Positions 1 through 10,666 of a DNA stretch of 64,000 nt are shown here, one piece after another. A model generated the notes under the pieces. That model was not told the DNA's origin. It saw only the letters and a program-made list of their open reading frames with translations, and did not search any database. How positions within the stretch are numbered: position 1 is the stretch's first letter; the number at the start of each line of letters is the position of its first letter. Source of the stretch: Sorex araneus. Its lineage: Eukaryota; Chordata; Mammalia; Eulipotyphla; Soricidae. Location of the stretch: contig NC_073313.1 of the NCBI RefSeq assembly GCF_027595985.1, positions 87,471,596-87,535,595 of the forward strand, read 5' to 3'. The translations under genes were made by a program, and so were the position numbers.

Positions 1-121
1 ACATGACCTACCTGGGTTTGATCCTCGGTACCCCATATGGTCCCCTGTGCCCCACCAGGAGTGATCCCTGAAGCCCTAAGCAACACAGGGTACGCCCCCA
101 AACCAAAAAAATAAATAAAAG
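1..121 (+). mobile_element. SINE type A (tRNA-head, A-rich tail), cut by window start
   Basis: Only the body and tail are present. It reads through the segment for a 'cccatatggtcccctg' signature and the 'caggagtgatccctga' block to an A-rich tail (ccaaaaaaataaataaaa). The same module recurs dozens of times in the window on both strands. It lies in what would be OCRL intron 2. Confidence 0.8.
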
Positions 122-360
122 AAATTATGTTTCAAGTTCATCCATTTAATGAAAGGCTAGGTCAAAAAATTCAGGTTACTTTAGTCAGAGGATACACTTG
201 AGATAAAAACTTAAGGATTATAGGCAATACTTCAGTATGAGGTGCCGTCAATAAGTGGCCAAAAGAAACTTCTTAGACAATGTAATTCTGAGAAACGATA
301 TCTGAACTCAACTATCTACTATGCTACCTCCTAACTATTAAAAAATCACAACCTCATATT

Positions 361-440
361 GGTGCTGGATCACTGTATGCCTAAAACTCAACTATGAATA
401 ACTTTATAAATCACAAGCCTTTAATAAAAATAAAATAAGA
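361..440 (+). mobile_element. Probable L1 3' end fragment
   Basis: A short block ending in 'aataactttataaatcac' and an A-rich tail closely resembles 3529-3606. Both look like the terminal part of an L1 3' UTR subfamily. Assignment rests on this internal similarity and on the A-rich end only. Confidence 0.4.
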
Positions 441-463
441 TTTTTAAAAGTGACCAACTCAGC

Positions 464-641
464 AGCCAAAGAGATAGTACAGAGGATAGGGTGTTTGGCC
501 CACCGGGGTTTGATCCCCAGCATTCCATATAGTCCCCTGAGCACCGCCAGAAGTAATTCCTGAATAAAGAGCCAGGAGTAAGCACTGAGCATTGGCAGGT
601 GTGACACCAAAGTAGATAAGAACCAAAACATAAACAAAAAA
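464..641 (+). mobile_element. SINE type A
   Basis: It has a degenerate tRNA-like head (gagatagtacagaggatagg), a box-B-like 'gggtttgatcccc', the body signature and an A-rich tail. Several changes from the youngest copies show it is an older insertion. Confidence 0.8.
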
Positions 642-930
642 GTGATCACCTCTGTACCTTAATTTTTATATCTACTAATGGGGGAATCATTTAATATTGC
701 ATTTCACAACAACTCTCGCCTGAAGATTAAATGAATTAATTCATGACAAATGTTTAGAACAGTACCTGGGAAATATCATGCCATACAGTTGTTGCTATAC
801 CACCATAACTTACACAGGACTGGAACATAAATAGTTTGATTTCTCTGTGCAGAGGTCACAAATAGTTAGAAAAGCTACCAATGCAAGTTTAAAGTTCTTC
901 TAGTACAGGAACCTCTAGATACAAGAAAAC

Positions 931-1093
931 TTTTTTATATTTGGCCCACCCCTGGCAATACTCAGGGTTTACTCCTGGCTCTGTGCTCATGGATTACTCC
1001 TGGCGTGCTCAGGGGACCATGTGTGATACAGGGATCAAACCAGGGTCCAGCCATAGGCAACGCAAGTGCCTACCTGCTGTATAAATGGTCCCG
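931..1093 (-). mobile_element. SINE type A
   Basis: Reverse complement of the SINE, with the tail at 931 and the head near 1093. It is moderately diverged and its head is degraded. Confidence 0.75.
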
Positions 1094-1445
1094 CCACCAA
1101 GGCACTTTTCCGTAAGGTCTGCTTAAGCCAGACCTACCGAATGCTACCAATGTCGCCAATTCATTTAATCCTCATCATTAAATTTACAGAGGAGAAAATC
1201 AAGGCACAAAAACATTCGGATTTCCCCAAGGGTCACATCCTTCCAACACAACCTACCCCTTGGAAAGTGGCAGTGGTTTTCCACTTTCCAAGTGACATGG
1301 ATTTTCTGTGGAACTTCACAGTTTGAAAAAATATGGGGGAAATAACACAACCCTCCCATATCAATAGAACTGACCAAGCAGGACATAGAGGAGATCTGTT
1401 ATAGCAACAACCATTTAGAGTGGCATCCAAATTCTCAGAAAGTGA

Positions 1446-1665
1446 CCATGCTAAGGGCAGGAGATAGTACTCCCGTTCACCTCGGCCCCTGGGGAAGGCT
1501 CTTACTTCTTCTGACCTGGGACTGATCCCCAGCACCACATATGATGTCCAACACCCCCAACCCATCACCGCCAGTGATCCCTGATCACAGAGCAAGGAAT
1601 AAGCCCTGAGTATCGCAAGATGTGGCCCAATGCCTAGCCCCCCTCAGAAAAAAAAAGAAATCAAA
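1446..1665 (+). mobile_element. SINE type A, old copy
   Basis: It keeps 'gagatagtac', 'gactgatccccagca' and 'gtgatccctga' and ends in an A-rich run. Extra bases in the head make it longer than usual. Confidence 0.65.
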
Positions 1666-1798
1666 GAAAATCCTGAGGCTAGGCCTAGCTGGCAAAGTCA
1701 GTGGGAAATTGCATCAACTGGAGGCTGCAGACACAGACTATGTCTGGACAACCTAACTGCAGGCAGGGCCTGAGGAAAATGCAGGCAGAATCCAATGC

Positions 1799-1870
1799 GG
1801 GAGATTCCAGGATTTAAGTGATCAACTACTTTGTGGGAGATGCCAGGATTTAAATGATCAACTACTTTGC
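1799..1870. repeat. 36-bp tandem duplication (two units)
   Basis: The unit starting 'gggagattccaggattta' at 1799 is repeated at 1835 with two visible base changes. It is a local duplication with no coding content. The surrounding 1670-2160 stretch contains no other recognisable element. Confidence 0.85.
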
Positions 1871-2565
1871 AACTCTCCTGTGAAGAAACTAGTGCCTAGA
1901 AGGAAGGGGTCACGATGGGCCTCGGCTATGCCATGGTTAGTCAGGCTACTTTCAAGATGGTCAAGTGCTGATAAAGGTGTCAGATTGGCACATGCTTCCT
2001 ACGCCCCACCCCCATCAGCAAGCGGGGCAGCAAGCGGCCTATAGCAAGCCACAGCTTAACTAACGAGCATGCCTTCCAGCAAGTGGATTCAGGAGGTGGG
2101 GAGACTGGAGGAACCAGTTGCGATGGGGTGAGGACACAACGCGCCTCTTGTGTGGTTAACACCGAAGCGCGGCTAGTGGACTTTTACTTTTGCAAACCAC
2201 TGGCACGGTCCCGCTGCCCGGGGCCGCCGCCACTCCAGCCGCCACGCGGGGAAAGGCAGTCCGTGTTGTGATGGGGCGGCGGGGGCCGGGAAGGCCCGGG
2301 ATGCGTTCCCGACTCGCCCGTGGTTACACAACCCGTGCCAGTTGGAGGGGAAGCAGCCGCGGACCCAGGCTTCCTGCTCCCCGCCCACTGCGCCCTCCTC
2401 CCCGCCGCCCCAGCCCCGATCCGCACGCTGCGCCAGGCGCAATCAGCGGCTGGGAGGCCGGGAGGCTGGGAGGCCGGGAGGCTGGAGGCTGGGGGCAGGC
2501 GGGCGCCCGCGCCCGGGGGGCATGGGAGGCTGCCCGGCCTCGGCGGGAGTCAGGCGGCTACTTAC

Positions 2566-2654
2566 TCGTACTGCCCGTGTCTCTGGGCGAGAGTGAGCGC
2601 GCAGGGCTCCCGGACGGGCCCCCTCAGCTCCATGCCCCGGAGAGTATGTGAGCT
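2566..2654 (-). CDS. OCRL: OCRL coding exon 2, acceptor uncertain (2645 or 2654)
   Basis: The minus-strand reading encodes TLRGMELRGPVREPCALTLA then QRHGQYE, followed by a perfect GTAAGT donor (2565-2560). By homology the exon should start at 2645 (80 nt, phase 0 in), but the bases just before it read 'cacat', not AG. The nearest upstream AG that keeps the frame gives a start at 2654 and adds Ser-Ser-His; the AG two bases nearer would shift the frame. A C/T-rich tract lies upstream (2680-2720). I list the longer in-frame version. Confidence 0.75.
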
Positions 2655-2983
2655 CTGGTCAAGGGTCTCCTGGGAACGCGCGGCCCGGGAGGGGGAGGGC
2701 GGCGGGGACGGGGGGGGGGGGGAGACACTCCCGCCCGCCCGGGGCCCGGCGAGCGCCTCCCGCGCCGGCCAGTCTTTCCCGTTCCCCTCGGCCCCGGGGG
2801 CCTGCACGGCCGCCCCGCTCCCCCCCCTCACCCCGCCGCCGCCGCCGCCGCCGCGTCCCGTAGTCCCCCCCGCTCGCCCCCCCCCCGCCATCCTCCACCC
2901 CCGGCGCGGCGCCGCCTCCCCTCCCCCTTTTCTCAGGCGGATACAGCAAGGGGCTGGGCTCCGGCCGGGAGCTGCGGCTCCAT
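2566..2983 (-). CDS. OCRL: OCRL inositol polyphosphate 5-phosphatase, N-terminal exons 1-2 (partial)
   Basis: OCRL removes the 5-phosphate from PI(4,5)P2 on endosomes, trans-Golgi and clathrin-coated structures; its loss causes Lowe syndrome and Dent disease 2 in people. Only the first ~40 residues, part of the N-terminal PH domain, are in the window. Exon 1 encodes MEPQLPAGAQPLA and exon 2 encodes GMELRGPVREPCALTLAQRH then GQYE; both match the start of mammalian OCRL. The 5-phosphatase, ASH and RhoGAP-like domains lie beyond position 1 and are not visible. The gene is divergent from SMARCA1, whose ATG is about 25.4 kb away. Oddity: the splice acceptor of exon 2 is not at its usual place (see the exon 2 entry). 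Confidence 0.9.
2945..2983 (-). CDS. OCRL: OCRL coding exon 1 (13 codons)
   Basis: The ATG reads on the minus strand at 2983-2981. Thirteen codons follow, ending with GCT immediately before a GT (gtatcc). Thirteen codons is also the coding length of exon 1 I know for human OCRL, which supports both start and donor. The donor is weak outside the invariant GT. A downstream stop in the intron closes the frame at once, so splicing is required. Confidence 0.88.
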
Positions 2984-3359
2984 CCGGGCGGCACACGGCG
3001 GGCGGGTCCGACGACACTGCCTCCCGCGTCCTAACGGCCACCAGGCCAGCGGCGTTCCGCGCAGGGCGCCCGCAGCCAGAAACCGGGAGCAGGGAGACGG
3101 GCGTTGGGAGCCGAGAGCCCGGCCCGAGAGAGAGCGGCGCCTGGCGCCCCCGCCAGTTTTCCAGGCCGCCGCAGATTCCGCCCCCGGTGGCCAACCTGGG
3201 GAACTGCAGCTCGAGACCCGACGGACTGGGGTGTGGACTACCACGTCCAGCAAGGAATTCCTGGCGGGGGGTGGGAGGTGGGGGGTGGGGCGGGGGGAAG
3301 CAGAAGGTGAGGAAAGGAAGTAATGGGAAACAGGGGTCGGGACTTCGGTTTTACTGACG

Positions 3360-4035
3360 ATGCGGGGGAGTGCCTTCGTTATATATCCAAAGCGCAAACT
3401 CAGTATTGAAAACATGAGATCTGACTTGCAACCCGCCAACTTGGTAATGTGCCTGTCAAGGTGGGGGCGGGGTTTGGCAGGTTGGAGTATGGGAACAGTG
3501 GTGGAGGCAAGTTGACACTGGTGGGGGATTGGTGTTGAAATATGCCGAAAACTCCACGATCAATAACTTTGTAAATCACGCTTCTTTAAACACTTTTTTA
3601 AAATAAAGGCTCTTGTCATTTTTCTGAAAACATAATATAAATAATAATTATAATATGGCACCTATTATGCTTGGGCAGATTTTGTTGCAATAACGCCTTC
3701 ATGTATATTTTAATAAGCATTTTCAGCTAAACAATTTTAAAGTCTCTCTGAGACAGCAGAACCGTTCTGGGGTCTTTGAAGATTGCCACAGAAACAAAAC
3801 AGTCATGCTGTAACTCAGGTATGTTGAGCTAATAAGACCCCCAATTCCTCACTAAAAAATCTAGAATAGCGTTCCAAGGCACCACACCATCATACCATGC
3901 CACCATGCTGGCTATCCTCTTTCCTCCCACACCTAAATTAAACTCCTGCAGCCAAGGATAAGGATATATGTGTGTGTGTGTGCGCGCGTGTATATATATA
4001 TATATATACATACATGTATCAATCTATCTATTTAT
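3360..4035. other. Intergenic, no gene seen
   Basis: AT-rich sequence upstream of OCRL. It contains an L1-3'-end-like block at 3529-3606 resembling 361-440, and a TG/TA dinucleotide run at 3966-4010. I see no open frame with coding character. Confidence 0.6.
3966..4010. repeat. (TG)n/(CG)n/(TA)n dinucleotide repeat
   Basis: Consecutive short runs of TG, CG and TA dinucleotides sit directly before a type B SINE. Confidence 0.9.
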
Positions 4036-4262
4036 ATAGCACAGCGGGTAGGTTGTTTGCCTTGCATGCGGCCGACATGGGTTCAATTCCTTCGTCCTCT
4101 GAGAGAGCCAGGCAAGCTACGGAGAGTATCCTGCCCACAAGGCAGATCCTGGCAAGCTCCCCGTGGGGTATTCGATATGCCAAAAACAGTAACAACAAGT
4201 CTCACAATAGATACATTACTGGTGCCTGATCAAGTAAATCAATGAACAATGGGACAATGGTG
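4036..4262 (+). mobile_element. SINE type B (tRNA head with RTE-like 3' tail)
   Basis: It begins with the same head as type A SINEs (tagcacagcgggtagg, then a box-B-like 'gggttcaattcc'), then switches to a different body with 'gccaggcaagctac' and 'gccaaaaacagtaacaacaa'. It ends in a block complementary to the terminal part of the RTE LINE copies at 16867 and 18455. There is no poly-A tail; it ends in ACAGTG-like repeats. Confidence 0.85.
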
Positions 4263-4318
4263 CTACAGTGGTACATGTATACAGTGGTACATGTATACAC
4301 TGGTATACAGTGGTACAG
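4262..4318. repeat. Minisatellite grown from SINE type B tail
   Basis: Repeats of 'acagtggtacatgtat' directly continue the ACAGTG tail of the preceding SINE. 4319-5620 beyond it shows no gene and no confidently named repeat. Confidence 0.7.
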
Positions 4319-5621
4319 AGATATCCACATCCAACTGAGCTGAGGGTTTAGGGGAGGCTACTCCTGAGTTGGTGCTGAATGGTCACTTCTGGAGGTGCTG
4401 AAGTGATCTTGGAGTGCTGGACATTGGGTCTTGGGCTTCCTCATGCAAAAGCACGTGGGCCAGCACAACACTGCCCGAAAAAAGGAACTTATAGTCATTC
4501 CACCCAACCACTTAGGATTGATTCTTCAACACTATGTGCTTTCCCCTTCGCTAATTCCTCTGTGTCCAGTCAACAAGCCCTGTGAATATTTCCTTTGGAA
4601 TTGCTCTTAGATTGTTATATCTCCATTTTTACTTCATTACTCGTGAATGGCAGAAATTATGTCAGTCCTTGTGATATCTCTGTTAATCATTTAACTCTGT
4701 TGACAGTCATAAAAAAAATTCTTCCCAGAGAAAAGTTTCCCTTGTATCATTCATTTACTTAAAAACTTCAATGGACTAGATATTGCAACGAACTAAACCT
4801 ATAGTAATCAGGACTATATGGTGTGGTGATAGAAAATCAAAACAAAACCATTCAGACACGGAAAAATTTATATTTAGCATATGTGATGTTGCAGATAAGT
4901 AGAGAGACTGAATTATTCACTAAGCAGTGTGAGGCCTATTGAGAATTTCTATGGGAAATTATATAAATATATCCCTATCTCATATTATAAAGGGGGGAAA
5001 GCAAAGTCCAGGTGTATTAAAGATCAAAATGTAAAAAGACTCTACAGCTTTCCAAAGAAAACTGGATTGTATCTTGATGACATTGCAATAGGGAATGAGA
5101 TTAACTACAACTGGTCAGCACAGACAATAACTGATTACTACACTTAATAATAACTTTAATAATAACACTATAATAACTTTCAAACATGCATATACTTCAA
5201 GACAACAGAAAAAGGTAAAAGACAAACCACAGACTATAAGATATGTTCAATGCACGTAAATGACAAAGGATAACTGACAAGGTTCTGTACTTTTTAGCTG
5301 TCATTATCATTCAGACTTTCTCTCCCACCACTCTTTCCAATTCATTGTTCTTAGTCACATTGCTTCTTGTAGTTCCTTGGAATTTCCAGGTATACTCTTG
5401 AGCTTCAGGATCTTTGTACTTGTTGATCACTCTCAATGCCTTCAGGTCTTTACGTAAATGTCACTTTCTCAGGGAAGTCTTCTGAAACAACTTTATTTAA
5501 AATTGCTATTCAACAAAATTTTCTCCCGTCTCCCATACATATACACTCTCTAGCCCTCTTCCCAATTTATTTTCCTCCAGAGGAGTTCTCATTATCTATT
5601 ATTCTATTTACTGATATTTTT

Positions 5622-5786
5622 TTCTGAGGCGAGGGAAGGTACATCTGGCTGTGCTCAGGGTTTACTCCTGGTTCTGCACTCAGGGATCATTCCTGGCAGG
5701 GTTCAGGGGCCTACTGTGTGCCAGAGGTAGAACACAGGTCAACTGCATGCAAGGCTGACCTACCCGCTGTGCTATCACTCCAGGTC
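5622..5786 (-). mobile_element. SINE type A
   Basis: Reverse complement of the SINE with the head at 5786 (gctgtgctatcactccagg) and a degraded tail near 5625. Confidence 0.75.
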
Positions 5787-6095
5787 AGTAAGTTCCTTGA
5801 TGGTAGGACTTTTTATCTGCATTTTTTGTAGCTGCATCTCCAGTGCACAGAACCATTCCTGGAAAAAAGTAGATGCTAGAAAAACATCAGTTGCGTGAAT
5901 GAAATAATATCCCCAAAGTAGAAAGACCTTTATAAATCTGTGAGAAATAACAGAAACCTAGTAGAAATTTTGACAAAAGATATGAATAAGCAATTCCTAA
6001 TTAAGGAAACCCAAACTGCCAATAGACACGAAAGGATACTTCAGAAGAATTACTGTCGAGGGAAACAGAAGGTACCGTGTAGTAGCATATATTTT

Positions 6096-6127
<32 letters not shown>

Positions 6128-6282
6128 GCTTTTCGGGTCACACCCTGCGATGCACAGGAGTTACTCCTGGCTCATGCACTCAGGAATTACTCCTGGCGGT
6201 GCTGGGGGATGCTGGGAATCGAAACCGGGTTGGCCGCGTGCAGGGCAAATGCCCTACCCGCTGTGCAATCTCTCCAGCCCCC
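6096..6282 (-). mobile_element. SINE type A with 18-bp target duplication
   Basis: Full-length minus-strand copy with poly-T at its 3' end. It is flanked by a perfect direct repeat tgtagtagcatatatttt (6078-6095 and 6283-6300), the mark of L1-type retroposition. The duplicated target then forms part of the 109-bp tandem duplication beside it. Confidence 0.92.
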
Positions 6283-6287
6283 TGTAG

Positions 6288-6505
6288 TAGCATATATTTT
6301 GAAGAGATGTGCAATTGTATCCTACTTTGTAAGTCAACAGTATTATGATAAGAATTAAAACATAAAAATTTCCAATAGAATGTGATAAAATTTCTCTAGC
6401 ATATATTTTGAAGAGATGTGCAATTGTATCCTACTTTGTAAGTCAACAGTATTATGATAAGAATTAAAACATAAAAATTTCCAATAGAATGTGATAAAAT
6501 TTCTC
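6288..6505. repeat. Perfect 109-bp tandem duplication
   Basis: Bases 6288-6396 and 6397-6505 read identically as far as I can compare by eye, starting 'tagcatatattttgaag' and ending 'aaaatttctc'. The copy is AT-rich and noncoding. Confidence 0.93.
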
Positions 6506-6540
6506 AAGCATAAGTTTTATTTTATGTATAGGTAATATAT

Positions 6541-6632
6541 ATTTTTGGCCTGGGTGGGGTTGGGGCGATGCATGGTGTTGCTCACTGCTTACTCCTGGCT
6601 CGGCACTCAGAGATCACTTCCGGGGGGCCTTT
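6541..6632 (-). mobile_element. SINE type A fragment
   Basis: Only the 3' half of the element is recognisable ('cttactcctggctcggcactc'), and the head is missing. Confidence 0.55.
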
Positions 6633-6873
6633 ACGGTTGCTCTGGTTCCAACACCAAGTGATGTTAAAGATGTAGCTTGAACTCTGAGTCACTGTTAGAA
6701 GGAATGTAAGGTAGTAGAACTGCTATAAAGAACAAGCTGATGTTATCTAATAAAGTTAAATATGTGTTACCCTACAACCTAGAAATTCCAGTTCTGCTTA
6801 TATACTTTGGAGAAACACTAACTTCTGTTCACAAGAAGACACATGAAACATTGTTCACTGCAACATTTTTATT

Positions 6874-7048
6874 TTTAAGTTTTTTGCTTTTTGGGTCACA
6901 CCCAGCGATGCACAGGGGTTACTCCTTGCTCTGCACTCAGGAATTACCCGTGGTGGTGCTCAGGGGACCATATGGGATGCTGGAAATCAAACCTGGATCG
7001 TCTGAGTGCAAGGCAAATGCCCTACCTGCTGTGCTATAGCTCCAGCCC
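6874..7048 (-). mobile_element. SINE type A
   Basis: Well-preserved minus-strand copy, running from 'ttttttgctttttgggtcac' to 'gctatagctccagccc'. Confidence 0.88.
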
Positions 7049-7505
7049 TGAAAGATTATTTTTAATCTAAAAAAATGAGCTAAATTCAATGCTCATCAGC
7101 AACACTGTGCAATTTCTTCAACCATAATCTGAAAAGTTAATGTTGCAAGATTTGATAGAACTAGGTGGTGGGTACATCTACTGGTATATCATTCCATGCA
7201 CTTTCCTGCATACAAATTTTTTTGAAATAAATGAAAGTGGAAAATGGAGAGCTAATATGTATGTGAGGGTTAACAATGATAACTGATAAAAATAGGACAA
7301 GGAAAGTGAAGATTGACTTCTTGGATGTGTTAAAAAGTTCATTGGAGACAGCTAATTAGGTAGTTTCAGTTAGTATTGAGGGTAGTGACAAGGGAATTGA
7401 GGAGGGACTGTATTGTGAGAATGGAATTGAGAAATCATGTATTAAAGATGTTTTAAAATCAAAAAAATCAAAATACAATTTTAATTAGTTAGTAGGGTCA
7501 AAGAT

Positions 7506-7671
7506 TTTTTTTTGCTTTTTTTGGTCACACCCAGCGATGCTCAGGGGTTACTCCTGGCTCTGCACTCAGGAATCACTCCTGGCAGTGCTTGGGAGACCAT
7601 ATGGGATGCCAGGGATAGAACCCGGGTCAGCTGCATGCAAGCCCTACCTGCTGTGCTATCACTCCGGCCCC
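7506..7671 (-). mobile_element. SINE type A
   Basis: Well-preserved minus-strand copy with poly-T at 7506 and head end 'gctatcactccggcccc'. Between this element and the next (7672-8022) I see no gene. Confidence 0.88.
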
Positions 7672-8022
7672 ACAAAGATAAATTCTTGACAAGACCTCCT
7701 GCTACCTTAAAGAGCAAAGAGGTGTGAAGAGGGAGATGTTTAAGATGTGAGAAGAAAGCAGAAAGGTTGCAAGAAACAGTCCTTAGTCACTGAGAAGGAT
7801 AAGGATATAAAGTGGAGATGGAGAAATTCATTTCAGAAGAGGCAAGATACTTCTTTCTTTAGGTCTACAGTATCACTGGACATCTAAAATAGGGGCCAGT
7901 ATCTACTATTTGTTAAGTGAAGAATAATAGAATATGTAGAAATGGAAATATACTGAGGTGAGGAGACTTTAAAAGAGTAATCTCTTCCAAGGGTGGTTCT
8001 AATTTTCTTAAAAATAAAAAGT

Positions 8023-8195
8023 ACAGCAGAGTGGGAGCCTGCCTTGCATGTGGCTGAACTAGGCTCAGTCAATTCTCAGGACCCCATATTGTCCCCTGCG
8101 CCCCTCCAGAGCAGAGCCAGGAGCCCTGAGTACCACCATGTGTGACTCCAAAGCTAAAAAGAAAAGAAAAAAGAAAAGAAAAATTGAAAAAAAAA
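8023..8195 (+). mobile_element. SINE type A
   Basis: Plus-strand copy lacking the first bases of the head, with an AAAAG-type tail (8155-8195). The stretch 8196-9041 is noncoding with no repeat I can name. Confidence 0.7.
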
Positions 8196-9041
8196 CAAGT
8201 TGAAAAGTGTATGCTGCAACAGCAACAACAATAATCCTGGTGGCTAACATTTAATATTTGTTATGTGACCAGCACTTTCCTCATAACTTTCCATACATAC
8301 TTTCATTTAACTCTCACTAAAGCCCTATGCAGTCGTGGTATCATTAACACTTTAAAGGTGACGAAAATGAGGCTCATAAAGATTTGGCGACTTGCCAAAC
8401 CGGGTAAGTGACAGACTCAGGATTGAAATTTACATTTCTCTGACTCCAAAGTCCAAGCTTTTTAAAACCAACACATTCAGCTGTTCATTCCATATTAACT
8501 GTTGGTTGAGAGTGTCCTGTGTGTCACCACTGTGCAAACTGTTCTGCCTGATTTAATCTGATAATACTGAAGCTGAGATTAGGCAGTTTGGGAACATGAA
8601 GGAGGCAGGAAAGGAGAAAGCAGGCACTGCTGGAGCATGATAGCAGTCCAGAAAAATTAATAAAGGATTTTAGAGCAAAGGAGAGAACCCGGCTGGAGGC
8701 AGACTGCCACTGCATGAATTTCTACAGTATTTCCAAATCAGCATGGGACTGTAACTTTTTTCTGGCAATGTTCAGCAGATGGAAAGCAGGAGTAGAAAAA
8801 ATGTGTAACAAGCAGATGCATTTGACTCATGACTTAGTTCAGCAAGCAGAGCAGAGGTGAGGGATTGATTCTCAGGCAGTGTCTGGGTTGCCTTGAATTA
8901 GCTGATCCTGAAGTCAACGTTGGGTAAGCCATATACCCCCTCCATCTACTCCCAGTAGAGGGGATGAAAGTACATTCTGCTAACCATTTCCCTAGGTTTA
9001 ATTCTCTAGCAAATTGCTTCTTCATCTTAAGAGTCACATAA

Positions 9042-9204
9042 GGGGCTAGAGCGATAGCACTGTAGGAAGGGCGTTTGCCTTGCACCCGGGTTTGATTCCC
9101 AGCATCCCATAGGGTCCTCTGAGCATCGCCAGGAGTAATTCCAGAGTGAAGAGGCAAGAGTAACCCCTATGCATTGCTGGGTGTGACCCAAAAAGCAAAA
9201 AAAA
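9042..9204 (+). mobile_element. SINE type A
   Basis: Plus-strand copy beginning 'ggggctagagcgatagcac' and ending 'gacccaaaaagcaaaaaaaa'. About a dozen bases of the head are deleted around 9087. Confidence 0.88.
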
Positions 9205-10507
9205 GTCATAATTTAATTCTTAAATTATGCTTATTGTACCTGTCAAGACTAAAGTTATTTTATCCACAACTGCCTTTTGATTTACCTGTTGTTATGATAC
9301 CACTCTTCAATCATCCAAGTTTGAAATTTCAGGTTGATCAGTGGATCCTCTAGCTATACTATCCAATAATTCATTTTGTCTACATTATAGAAAATCCCTT
9401 TATGTATAGCTCTTATCCTCAGCTATCATTAATATCTGGCATTGTACTTCATCAAATAAATGTCTCACGTCCAATACTGGCTGTAGGGACAAGAGACAGC
9501 CACTGAAAACAATTAAGTGGTCATTGTGCAAAATGCAAATAAATGAAGTTCTAGCCTCAAGACAACAGTAGTCTCAGTACCTTTCACCCCACAAATGTAC
9601 ACACACACACAGGCAATTAAGTGGGAGCTTAGACCCTGTCTCTTACCTATTATTCAACTATAGTTAAGTGTTTAGGGCTTATAAGGTTTGTAAAGATGCA
9701 AGTTAAAATAGGAGTTCTTAAATAGAGACTATGAAGCACTAAAATAAAATGGAAGGCAAAAAAGCAACAATGAAATGACTATGTTTGAACACATCAATAT
9801 TATTCCTTTTATATTCACTAATCAATCCATTGTGTTTAAAAACAGGGTTTAGTTTGGATCTTCATGCTTCCCAAGACTTTCTAAGTATACATAATGATTA
9901 TGGAGAAATTGTAGCTGTTTGCTATAAATTAAATTAGTCATGTGCAGACAAATAATTTCAAGGACAAGATTACAAAATACAAAAGGCTTTTGAAAAACCT
10001 TACAGCAGGTAGATATTTAATGCAACCTGTCAATGACCTTTAACATTTTCATATAATGCTGCCTAATGTCCTCATAAGTGAGAGCGCTTAAGGCCTGCAA
10101 AAGCAAAAATGGGCTTGCCTGACAGAGAGGAGGCTGGGAGGAAGATTTCGCATAGGTGAGTCAGCAGACAGAGGCTGGGAGGCTGGCTGAACAGAGGCAT
10201 AAATGATTCATTGATTTTTAAATCACCACTAGTTGAAAAGCCTCCCTTTTCATAAACACCACTCCAACGTAGATCCTGCTTTCCACACAGAGCTGCGGGA
10301 AAGGGAGCCCATTTTTATTTACAGATTACTGTTTATCTCTCCCATTCTTTATAGAGTCTGTGTTGGGAAAGGTTCCTTAGCTTGTGAGAGGCAGAACAGG
10401 CAGAAGAGCTACAGGCCCTCCTTCTTCTCTCTACAGCTCACCTTCACTTTTGCTAATTTTTTTCTGCTCTCGCTAGCTTTTTAATTTTTTTTCTCTTTTT
10501 TCCTTTG
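9205..10507. other. Intergenic, no gene seen
   Basis: Mostly single-copy-looking AT-rich sequence with a short CA run near 9600. The segment 10080-10230 is more G+C-rich and holds a TGAGTCAGCA motif (10157-10166), the AP-1/NF-E2 (MARE) half-extended form. No coding frame is convincing. Confidence 0.5.
10157..10166. promoter_or_regulatory. AP-1/NF-E2-like motif
   Basis: TGAGTCAGCA matches the consensus bound by small-Maf/NF-E2 and AP-1 dimers. A ten-base motif can occur by chance, so this is only a candidate. Confidence 0.25.
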
Positions 10508-10511
10508 TTTT

Positions 10512-10666
10512 GCTTCTTTTTTTTCTGATTTATTTGTTTGAGGCCGTGCCTGGCGATGCTCAGGGGTTACTCCTGGCTCTGCACTTAGGAATCACTCCTG
10601 GCAGTGATCTGGGGTCGGCCATGTGCAAGGCAAGTGCCCTGCTTATTGTACTATTATTCCAGCCCC
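10512..10666 (-). mobile_element. SINE type A
   Basis: Minus-strand copy with a small internal deletion, ending at 'attattccagcccc'. The following 10667-11902 stretch contains no recognisable gene or repeat. Confidence 0.8.

Larger units (their letters stand above)
2190..3340 (-). promoter_or_regulatory. OCRL: CpG-rich promoter region of OCRL
   Basis: CpG dinucleotides and G+C content rise sharply here compared with AT-rich flanks. The block contains a GCC run (2837-2852), long G/C homopolymers and many GGGCGG-like boxes. It surrounds OCRL coding exons 1 and 2 on the minus strand, so transcription should start above 2983 and run toward position 1. No TATA box is evident, as expected for a CpG-island housekeeping promoter. 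The exact start site cannot be read from sequence. Confidence 0.75.

Noticed and set aside
1..2500. OCRL exon 3
   Set aside because: I looked on the minus strand for the peptide expected after GQYE and found nothing; exon 3 must lie outside the window.
2320..3357. A 345-codon plus-strand open frame across the OCRL CpG island
   Set aside because: It is Pro/Arg/Gly/Ala-rich low-complexity translation of GC-rich DNA, runs antisense to real OCRL exons and has no recognisable domain.
6288..6505. Repeated units reminiscent of a CRISPR array
   Set aside because: Two adjacent identical 109-bp units without spacers in mammalian DNA; an ordinary tandem duplication.
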